Assembly: GCA_905236295.1 (NCBI GenBank) | Contig: CAJOQF010000319.1 | Coordinates: 1 to 5,878 of the forward strand | Source of the DNA: an uncultured Eubacterium sp. | GTDB taxonomy: Bacteria > Bacillota > Clostridia > Lachnospirales > Lachnospiraceae | Direction of reading: 5' to 3' | Length of the DNA: 5,878 nt | Shown: piece by piece, positions 1 to 4,098 of the stretch | How positions within the stretch are numbered: the first letter of the stretch is position 1 | How the letters are laid out: every line of letters starts with the position of its first letter | Translations under genes and position numbers: made by a program | The notes under the pieces: generated by a model | What the model saw: the letters and a program-made list of their open reading frames with translations, nothing else | Database searches by the model: none | What the model was told of the DNA's origin: nothing

Positions 1-355
1 ATCCCTTAGCAACGCCAGTAACAGTAACCTTTACTGTCCAGCTCTTCTTTTTCTTCTTAGAAGCTACAACAGTTGCCTTAGCTTTTACCTTGCCAGCATC
101 ACTTGAAGTAACCTTGATAGATTTCTTAGCCTGAGCCAAAGATACCTTCTTCTTGAATGTCACTTTTGCCTTTAATGTCTTTGTTTTTCCAACCTTGACT
201 GTGTACGCTGCTTTAGTTGTTCCGGCCTTTGCTACGCTTGTTGCTTTCTGTGCTGATGCAGCCATTGCAGTAAGATTACCAACAGGTGCAAAGCTTAAGA
301 AAGTTGTAGCTGACAGAGCAATTGCAAGCGGCTTCGCAAGAATTCTCTTGTTCAT
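1..355 (-). CDS. secreted Lys-rich Ig-like repeat protein, N-terminal part
   Basis: The gene starts at ATG 355-353 behind an excellent ribosome binding site (AAGGAGGAG at about 362-370, minus strand) and stays open to the left edge, so about 118 residues are visible and the C-terminus is missing. The product begins with a classical Sec signal peptide: MNKR, a hydrophobic core of about residues 9-27 (LAIALSATTFLSFAPVG) and an Ala-rich cleavage zone (TAMAASAQ, about residues 29-36). The mature part is rich in Lys, Thr, Val and Ala. It contains a stretch like the start of a bacterial group 2 Ig-like domain (YTVKVGKTKTLKAKVTF, about residues 45-61) and a KKKKK run near residue 100. It is presumably exported and located at the cell surface or outside the cell. 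No catalytic motif is visible. The Ig-like assignment rests on pattern only; the secretion call is firm. The upstream region carries two inverted repeats that may regulate it. Confidence 0.8.
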   Translation of the reverse strand, partial: MNKRILAKPLAIALSATTFLSFAPVGNLTAMAASAQKATSVAKAGTTKAAYTVKVGKTKTLKAKVTFKKKVSLAQAKKSIKVTSSDAGKVKAKATVVASKKKKKSWTVKVTVTGVAKG

Positions 356-396
356 TAAATTCTCCTCCTTAAATTTAACAATTTTACACATTTAAG

Positions 397-423
397 TGTT
401 TGATAACTCTACAATATCAAACA
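397..423. repeat. perfect 9-bp inverted repeat upstream of the secreted-protein gene
   Basis: TGTTTGATA (397-405) and TATCAAACA (415-423) are perfect reverse complements separated by 9 bases. The element ends 42 bases upstream of the start codon of the minus-strand secreted-protein gene. It could be a protein-binding operator or a 5'-UTR hairpin. It is not followed by a T-run in either direction, so it is not an intrinsic terminator. The symmetry is seen directly; the regulatory role is inferred. Confidence 0.6.
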
Positions 424-471
424 AATCATCCCCTCAAACCCCAGGAAAAGATGTTTATATACACAATATTA

Positions 472-506
472 CCGCATATTTATACAAAAATTGTAAATAT
501 ATGCGG
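472..506. repeat. 16-bp-arm inverted repeat overlapping possible promoter
   Basis: The arms 472-487 and 491-506 match at 14 of 16 positions around a 3-base AAA centre. The outer 8 bp (CCGCATAT/ATATGCGG) and inner 5 bp are perfect. The element lies about 117-151 bases upstream of the secreted-protein start and covers the best TATAAA-like hexamer on the minus strand (within TTGTATAAATATG), so an operator role is plausible. I could not find a convincing -35 hexamer to go with it, so no promoter is called. No T-run follows, so it is not a terminator. Confidence 0.55.
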
Positions 507-544
507 AATTATCCCAATTCGGTGTTGCGCATCAGCGCGTAACC

Positions 545-560
545 ATGCTAATATGCTAAT
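545..560. repeat. tandem 8-bp direct repeat
   Basis: ATGCTAAT occurs twice back to back (545-552 and 553-560) in the intergenic region between the secreted-protein gene and the 58-aa gene. Just upstream, 521-544 forms an imperfect hairpin (GCGC ATCA GCGC core). This may be a small protein-binding site or chance in an AT-rich stretch. Confidence 0.35.
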
Positions 561-592
561 ACGTCACAGTTTAGCTAGTTTTTTAATATTGG

Positions 593-672
593 GGGATTTT
601 TAGAACAATCCCGATCCTTCAGCGTAAACATTGACGACTCAATTCTTCCGGGCTGCAGACTCGATTGTTCTA
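593..672. other. nested hairpin element with alternative pairings
   Basis: TAGAACAATC (601-610) and GATTGTTCTA (663-672) form a perfect 10-bp inverted repeat enclosing 52 bases. Inside is a second perfect hairpin, ATTGA CGAC TCAAT (630-643), plus a possible CCG/CGG clamp (611-613 with 649-651). A competing stem, GGGATT (593-598) with AATCCC (607-612), uses the same bases as the left outer arm, so the two folds exclude each other. A near-direct repeat (GACTC-ATT-TTC, 636-648 and 658-670, 11 of 13) also lies inside. It could be a structured leader or small RNA on either strand, or a DNA recognition element. No known riboswitch family is recognised. Confidence 0.4.
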
Positions 673-736
673 TCCTGGCTGCGGCCACTTCTCTGCCTCC
701 TCATGCCTCATCGGCTGCCAAATCCATTTTTTTAAA
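673..736. other. GC-richer spacer without a supported gene
   Basis: This stretch is clearly richer in G and C than its surroundings and ends in a seven-T run (727-733) before the promoter of the 58-aa gene. It contains a short TGGC/GCCA hairpin (676-687). The hexamer GGCTGC occurs at 651, 677 and 713. No coding sequence with a ribosome binding site and no convincing terminator stem directly before the T-run were found. The T-run may act as an AT-rich upstream element for the next promoter. Confidence 0.3.
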
Positions 737-765
737 TTGATTTATCATCATATGAGGAATATAAT
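737..765 (+). promoter_or_regulatory. sigma-A-type promoter for the 58-aa gene
   Basis: TTGATT (737-742), a 17-base spacer and a perfect TATAAT (760-765) form a strong housekeeping-type promoter, preceded by an AT-rich tract (726-736) that could act as an UP element. Start of transcription is expected near 772, leaving a leader of about 74 bases before the ATG at 846. Confidence 0.7.
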
Positions 766-845
766 GTTAGAAAGAGCTTGTCGTATACTATATTTCATTT
801 ATCAGAATAGCATCTTACAGGGAGGAGATGCGAAAGGAGGCGCCT

Positions 846-1022
846 ATGTCTGATAATTATAGACTCTACGATTATGACGATCTCAACCAACAGAACGATT
901 CCTTAGAGGCTTTAACGCAACAATGGGGACGTTTTCTCCTGGAAAAGCGCAAATATACAGACCTCAACAATGTCGAACAGAAATATCTGTTAAATTTAAA
1001 AAATAACCATTTTACGGATTAG
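846..1022 (+). CDS. 58-aa small protein of unknown function
   Basis: The start ATG at 846 follows AAAGGAGG with 5 bases spacing. An in-frame ATG at 828 is disfavoured because its GGGAGGAG abuts the codon with no spacer. The product starts MSDNYRLYDYDDLNQQ: an acidic, Tyr/Asp/Asn/Gln-rich N-terminal 20 residues. A more amphipathic region follows (about residues 21-53; EALTQQWGRFLLEKRKY and VEQKYLLNLKNN), likely helical. No signal peptide, membrane segment or Cys is present, so it is probably cytoplasmic. I recognise no family. Support for it being real comes from a near-consensus promoter, a good ribosome binding site and a hairpin just after the stop. It diverges from the secreted-protein gene and converges on the PadR operon. 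It could be a regulator, an antitoxin-like or adaptor protein, but nothing in the sequence decides this. Confidence 0.7.
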   Translation: MSDNYRLYDYDDLNQQNDSLEALTQQWGRFLLEKRKYTDLNNVEQKYLLNLKNNHFTD

Positions 1023-1047
1023 TATTCCATAATAATCCTCAACGTGA

Positions 1048-1073
1048 AAGAGAGTCCCTCGTTGGACTCTCTT
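1048..1073. terminator. hairpin between convergent genes, possible bidirectional terminator
   Basis: A perfect 10-bp stem, AAGAGAGTCC (1048-1057) with GGACTCTCTT (1064-1073), encloses a 6-base loop. It starts 26 bases after the stop of the 58-aa gene and lies 15 bases beyond the end of the minus-strand DUF4097 gene. The T-tracts are weak on both sides (CCTATTATATA on plus, TTTCACG on minus), so termination efficiency is uncertain, but the placement fits a shared terminator. Confidence 0.6.
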
Positions 1074-1087
1074 CCTATTATATATGG

Positions 1088-1837
1088 TTATTCAACTGTA
1101 ATATTTCCTATATCTGCCTGAATGGAAAGTCGCGGTCCGTTTCCATTTTGCGAAAAGTTTCTTCCGCAGGAATTTCCACCAAAGCTGATCTTTCCAAGAT
1201 CTGCATCAAGATCCACTCTCAGCGATTCCAGATCGGAAAGACCCGTAACACTTGCATTTCCGGTGTCGCACTCAACATCCATATTTTCTGAGAACAAAAC
1301 ATTTGCACAGTCAACATTTCCAATATCACTCTCAATGCTAACACTCTTCGCCTGCATATTATCAACCCGCACATCTCCTGTATCGCTCTCCAGATTAAGT
1401 GAATCAATATCCACACCGGAAATTCTGATGTCGCCGACATCCAGTGACAGATCTGCATTTGTAAGCGAATTTCTCTCCGGAACAGTAATTATCACCCTGC
1501 TCTCATTCTTTTTAAACCCAATGATGTCCGCAAATGCACCTGAGCTTTGGCGTATCTTTAAAACACCATCCTCAACCACCCACTTCGGAGTGAATTTCTC
1601 GCGATTTGCCGATGCCTGCACGCTGAATTCATTGCCTGATGTAATGAGCACATCTGCCAACGACACTTCCAGATCTATGCTGGAAAAATTATCAGCTGAA
1701 ATGCCTGAATCGCTTGCCATACTTGGAATATCCATTACCGAATCAGTGTGATGTATGCCCACATGCCTTGCAATTCCTATCACCACGCACGCACATGTTA
1801 CCACTGTAATTATTGCCAAATAAACTGATCTCTTCAT
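1088..1837 (-). CDS. membrane-anchored DUF4097 beta-repeat protein
   Basis: This 249-aa protein has one N-terminal membrane segment (about residues 4-24, VYLAIITVVTCACVVIGIA) and then an exported region. From about residue 50 it matches the DUF4097 / LiaG-like pattern, and it carries six short strand-turn repeats of the form (S/C/A)-D-x-G-(D/N/K)-hydrophobic, with the Asp at residues 133, 152, 171, 191, 213 and 242. In the first repeat a Leu separates the Ser from the Asp. This suggests a right-handed beta-solenoid outside the membrane. Family members commonly sit beside PadR and HAAS proteins or in LiaFSR-type envelope-stress operons; their molecular function is poorly known. It is the last gene of the operon, starting one base after the stop of the upstream membrane-protein gene, with AAGGAA as ribosome binding site. 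Possible roles are envelope sensing or binding of a surface ligand; this is inference. Confidence 0.85.
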   Translation of the reverse strand: MKRSVYLAIITVVTCACVVIGIARHVGIHHTDSVMDIPSMASDSGISADNFSSIDLEVSLADVLITSGNEFSVQASANREKFTPKWVVEDGVLKIRQSSGAFADIIGFKKNESRVIITVPERNSLTNADLSLDVGDIRISGVDIDSLNLESDTGDVRVDNMQAKSVSIESDIGNVDCANVLFSENMDVECDTGNASVTGLSDLESLRVDLDADLGKISFGGNSCGRNFSQNGNGPRLSIQADIGNITVE

Positions 1838-1838
1838 A

Positions 1839-2855
1839 TTACAATTCCTTTCCGAACGCGCTCTTGATTATACCGTGTGCTATCGCTGTGAGAGGCCATA
1901 TTATCCAGGTGATTCCCCAATCAAATGTCAGGAAACTCCAGATGAGATATATGGCTGTGACCGTTGGCCACCAGACTGACATGACTGTTCTCAAGCCCTT
2001 GTTCTCATAATACACTTCATCATCAGATACGTTTGACGGCTGCCTGTTGTCCTCTGTAAACTCATGTCGGCCAAGTCCCAGCAGGCACACGTATCCACCT
2101 TTCTGACATCCGGCAGAGACAAAGAGAAAAACCGCAACGCCGACCATTACCAGAACCAATGCTCCTCCCAAAGTATCTATGAAAGGTGAATTCCTGCTCA
2201 CAAAATGTAAAACTGCCGCCGGCACTGAACACATTATGCAAAGTACAACTCCCAATACCATTGACATCGTATGTATCATCCTGAAATTTTCTCTCTGCGA
2301 TTTAACATATTCCATTGTTGCAAAGTCCAACGCGCAATTCTTGAGTTCATTCCATTTTTTTCCGCGAAGAGATGACCATATAATAAGTCCAACTCCGGCT
2401 GCTATACACACAAAGAGCAATATTACACCCAGTGCCGCATATCCTTCATTTCCGCCAGGCAATGAATTTAATCCTTCACGAGCCAGGCCGCTAAGCACAA
2501 TAATCGGTACAGAACATATAATAACCAGAAATACTCCAAACGCTCTGCCATAAGACCACTTTGAGTTATTCCTAAGGAACGTTTTCACCTCATCAAGTGA
2601 AGCTATCCGTTTTGCCTCCACATTTTCTTCGTGATTAACTATCTTTTCTATTCCAATTTCCTGTGCTATCTCATCGAGATTTCCAAACTCAGAGATTACC
2701 ACGCCCACTGCCTCATTCTCGGCACGTCCCTCAGCTATAAGTTCGCTGTAGCGATCCTCCATCATCTGAAGAAGCTCCTCCTTCGCTCTTATGACCTCGG
2801 GTGTGTTCGGCAGATTCAAAAACATATTCTCTAAGTAATTTCTTATCGTATTCAT
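1839..2855 (-). CDS. HAAS/permease-prefix-type polytopic membrane protein
   Basis: This 338-aa protein begins with a soluble helical domain (about residues 1-75; YLENMF..LP..EVIRAKEELLQMMEDRYSEL and the EFGNLDEIAQEIG turn) typical of HAAS / permease-prefix domain 1 proteins (DUF1700-like). Six predicted membrane helices follow at about 105-124, 139-162, 195-219, 227-249, 291-311 and 313-332. The first two helix pairs look duplicated: GVFLVIICSVP (107-117) against GVVLCIMCSVP (202-212). The C-terminal WWPTVTAIYLIWSFLTFDWGI segment is common in this family. The start ATG overlaps the PadR stop as ATGA and has GGAGG 7 bases upstream inside padR, so the two are translationally coupled. HAAS proteins typically pair with PadR regulators and are thought to act in envelope signalling; the substrate or signal is unknown. 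Confidence 0.82.
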   Translation of the reverse strand: MNTIRNYLENMFLNLPNTPEVIRAKEELLQMMEDRYSELIAEGRAENEAVGVVISEFGNLDEIAQEIGIEKIVNHEENVEAKRIASLDEVKTFLRNNSKWSYGRAFGVFLVIICSVPIIVLSGLAREGLNSLPGGNEGYAALGVILLFVCIAAGVGLIIWSSLRGKKWNELKNCALDFATMEYVKSQRENFRMIHTMSMVLGVVLCIMCSVPAAVLHFVSRNSPFIDTLGGALVLVMVGVAVFLFVSAGCQKGGYVCLLGLGRHEFTEDNRQPSNVSDDEVYYENKGLRTVMSVWWPTVTAIYLIWSFLTFDWGITWIIWPLTAIAHGIIKSAFGKEL

Positions 2856-3205
2856 CCCTCATCCTCCAAACTAACAATCTTTTTCTGAATAAACTTCTCA
2901 ACAACTTCCTTCGTAAGCGCCCATTCTTCGCATTTCTCCGCGTAATAAGCTCTCCCCTTTTCCGTTATCCTGTAATACGTGCGTCGGTTATTATCATTCT
3001 CATTTACAAATGACTCAACATAACCGTTTTTTTCCATCCGCGTAAATGCCGAGTAAAGTGTTGTCTGCTTTATAACATATTTTTCATCCGACATAGCCCG
3101 GATCCGTTTTTGAATCTCGTACCCATATGACTCACTTTCAAGCAACAGGTAGAGGATCATGGTATCATTGTAGCCCCGGATGACATCACTGCTTATCTGT
3201 ACCAC
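2852..3205 (-). CDS. PadR-family transcriptional regulator
   Basis: This 117-aa protein is a minimal PadR winged-helix repressor. It shows the N-terminal helix with YGYEI (27-31), a recognition helix around QTTLYSAFTRMEKNGYVES (47-65), the beta-wing RRTYYRITEKGR (74-85) and a C-terminal dimerisation helix (about 86-110). The start is GTG at 3205, giving MVQISSDVIRGYNDTMILYLL; it is chosen because GAGGAGG lies 8 bases upstream and because the PadR fold begins here. An ATG at 3213 in another frame gives only a few codons. It heads the operon with the HAAS and DUF4097 genes and overlaps the HAAS start by 4 bases. PadR proteins usually repress their own operon and are released by a ligand, often a membrane-active or phenolic compound. 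The four 14-bp repeats at 3236-3291 are the likely operator. The ligand cannot be read from the sequence. Confidence 0.92.
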   Translation of the reverse strand: MVQISSDVIRGYNDTMILYLLLESESYGYEIQKRIRAMSDEKYVIKQTTLYSAFTRMEKNGYVESFVNENDNNRRTYYRITEKGRAYYAEKCEEWALTKEVVEKFIQKKIVSLEDEG

Positions 3206-3235
3206 CTGGCATTCCTCCTCTCATAAACAATCTAT

Positions 3236-3291
3236 AAACGTCTGTCGTACTACTACTGCCGTACTATGTGTGTCGTACTACGTCTGTCGTA
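3236..3291. repeat. four tandem 14-bp repeats, likely PadR operator
   Basis: On the plus strand the units are 3236-3249 (AAACGTCTGTCGTA), 3250-3263 (CTACTACTGCCGTA), 3264-3277 (CTATGTGTGTCGTA) and 3278-3291 (CTACGTCTGTCGTA). All end in CGTA, and the others match the last unit at 12, 11 and 12 of 14. The junction CGTA-C-TACG is a 9-base palindrome. The block starts 4 bases past the -10 element and spans the expected start of transcription and leader of the PadR operon, ending 31 bases before the GTG. Bound PadR dimers here would block initiation; this is inferred from position and from the usual autoregulation of the family. Confidence 0.7.
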
Positions 3292-3294
3292 ATA

Positions 3295-3323
3295 GTAATA
3301 TCATCTTATCTTCCACTTGTCAA
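3295..3323 (-). promoter_or_regulatory. promoter of the PadR-HAAS-DUF4097 operon
   Basis: On the minus strand TTGACA (3323-3318, perfect consensus) is followed by a 17-base spacer and TATTAC (3300-3295, 4 of 6). Transcription should start near 3288, inside the first 14-bp repeat, giving a leader of about 80 bases. The strong -35 with a weaker -10 and adjacent repeats fits a repressible promoter. Confidence 0.7.
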
Positions 3324-3335
3324 CCCTTTTTACAT

Positions 3336-3364
3336 AAAAAATGCCGCCCTAAGGCGACATTTTA
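3336..3364 (-). terminator. intrinsic terminator of the ArsC/Spx-family gene
   Basis: In the minus-strand transcript AAAATGTCGCC (3363-3353) pairs with GGCGGCATTTT (3348-3338) through 11 pairs including one G-U wobble, with a TTAG loop and a run of six Ts (3341-3336). It lies 18 bases after the stop of the ArsC-family gene and just ahead of the PadR promoter, insulating the operon. Confidence 0.85.
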
Positions 3365-3381
3365 TAAATTTCTATATATTA

Positions 3382-3732
3382 TTATAACGCTTCTTTCCAT
3401 TCAGCTTCCTTAAATCCCGTAAGAACCTTATCTTCCGTAATCAAAAGCGGTCTCTTTACAAGCATCCCATCGGACGCCAATAGTTTGATCTGGTCTTCCT
3501 CGCTCATATCCGGAAGCTTTTTTGACAGCTCCATCTGTCTATAGAGCTGTCCGCTGGTGTTGAAAAATCTCTTGAGCGGCAATCCACTTTTTTCATACAT
3601 TTGTCTAAGTGTATTCTCATCCGGATGATCTCCCTTAATATCGATCTCCGTGTACTCTATCTTGTTATCATCCAGCCATTTAAGCGCTTTCTTGCAGGTT
3701 GAACACTTTGAATAACAATAAACCTTTACCAT
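3382..3732 (-). CDS. ArsC/Spx-family thioredoxin-fold protein
   Basis: This 116-aa protein fits the ArsC/Spx/MgsR (YusI/YffB-like) family in length and motifs: VYCYSKCSTCKKAL with a CxxC pair at Cys10 and Cys13 (and an extra Cys6), the helix-turn LKRFFNTSG (53-61), and KRPLLI around Arg94-Pro95 followed by GF (106-107). In this family the first Cys is the redox-active residue and the Arg-Pro loop packs against it. Members are glutaredoxin-like reductases, arsenate-reductase homologues or Spx-type RNA-polymerase-binding regulators. The sequence does not decide which, and there are no arsenic genes nearby. The start ATG at 3732 has GGGGGAGG only 3 bases upstream, a tight spacing. Its own terminator follows, so it is probably monocistronic. 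No convincing promoter was found; weak TTAATA-16-TATTAG hexamers overlap the inverted repeat at 3797-3822. Confidence 0.88.
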   Translation of the reverse strand: MVKVYCYSKCSTCKKALKWLDDNKIEYTEIDIKGDHPDENTLRQMYEKSGLPLKRFFNTSGQLYRQMELSKKLPDMSEEDQIKLLASDGMLVKRPLLITEDKVLTGFKEAEWKEAL

Positions 3733-3796
3733 ATTCCTCCCCCTTTTCCATCAGAGTTAATTGTTTCGCATTGTTTTCTTAATCAATTTGCATTGC

Positions 3797-3822
3797 TAAT
3801 ACATTAATCTTTTAATGTATTA
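3797..3822. repeat. perfect 11-bp inverted repeat between ArsC-like gene and small RNA
   Basis: TAATACATTAA (3797-3807) and TTAATGTATTA (3812-3822) are perfect reverse complements around TCTT. The element lies 65 bases upstream of the ArsC-family start (minus) and 37 bases upstream of the -35 of the divergent plus-strand promoter, so it could be an operator for either. There is no flanking GC-rich stem or T-run typical of a terminator. Confidence 0.6.
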
Positions 3823-3858
3823 AATTTTCCTAATTTTTGCGTATTTTCCATGCTATTA

Positions 3859-3887
3859 TTGACTTTTAGCCCAATGTCTGATATTAT
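3859..3887 (+). promoter_or_regulatory. plus-strand promoter of the putative small RNA
   Basis: TTGACT (3859-3864, 5 of 6), a 17-base spacer and TATTAT (3882-3887, 5 of 6) make a near-consensus housekeeping promoter, with an AT-rich tract upstream (3821-3848). The predicted start is A3894. No protein gene follows on this strand. Confidence 0.6.
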
Positions 3888-3893
3888 TCTTGC

Positions 3894-4077
3894 ATGGTTC
3901 TTGCTAATCTCGGTTAATATTATCATATTATTAACAGCGACTTCATTCTTATGTCACATTTAGAGATTAACATACAACCATGTATATTTAAAGAATACTT
4001 TATTTACTCTCCCCCTCAATGCATCTCTCGATTCATGCATACACAGCAGGCACCCTCGCCTGCTGTTTTTTTATTTT
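3894..4077 (+). ncRNA. putative intergenic small RNA, about 180 nt
   Basis: The stretch is framed by a near-consensus plus-strand promoter and a textbook plus-strand intrinsic terminator, with no plus-strand gene between or after them to explain either. Inside are further hairpins: 3913-3935 (GTTAATA/TATTAAC-like, 9 of 10 pairs), 3972-3985 (ATACA ACCA TGTAT), and two ATGCAT palindromes at 4019-4024 and 4035-4040 that can pair with each other. A T/C-rich patch (4006-4016) could be an anti-Shine-Dalgarno seed (CTCTCCCCCTC). A 57-codon frame from ATG 3951 lacks a ribosome binding site and runs through the terminator, so it is not called. The RNA converges on the 3' end of the initiator gene and is divergent from the ArsC-like gene. 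Its function is unknown, and I recognise no RNA family. Confidence 0.45.
4043..4077 (+). terminator. strong plus-strand intrinsic terminator
   Basis: A 9-bp stem, ACAGCAGGC (4043-4051) with GCCTGCTGT (4058-4066), encloses ACCCTC and runs straight into seven Ts (4066-4072) followed by ATTTT. On the minus strand the hairpin is followed by GTATGC rather than Ts, so it does not serve the initiator gene as an intrinsic terminator. Its direction is the main reason to infer a plus-strand transcript here. Confidence 0.85.
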
Positions 4078-4098
4078 CAAGTCTCGTCCTGAGATATA

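Noticed and set aside
601..672. Miniature inverted-repeat transposable element bounded by the 10-bp inverted repeats
   Set aside because: No target-site duplication flanks the arms, the element is only 72 bases, and no second copy is seen in the window.
651..718. GGCTGC repeated at 651, 677 and 713
   Set aside because: Spacing (26 and 36 bases) is irregular and flanks differ, so it is not convincing as a repeat family or CRISPR-like array.
828..1022. Longer start (ATG 828) for the 58-aa gene
   Set aside because: Its Shine-Dalgarno-like GGGAGGAG directly touches the ATG with no spacer, while ATG 846 has AAAGGAGG at a normal distance.
1122..1751. Long plus-strand open frame (about 209 codons) opposite the DUF4097 gene
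   Set aside because: It is an antisense shadow: no ribosome binding site, Ser/Thr/Pro-rich shadow composition, and the minus-strand frame matches a known family.
4043..4066. The hairpin as a terminator for the minus-strand initiator gene
   Set aside because: On the minus strand the stem is followed by GTATGCATG instead of a T-run; all features point to plus-strand termination.
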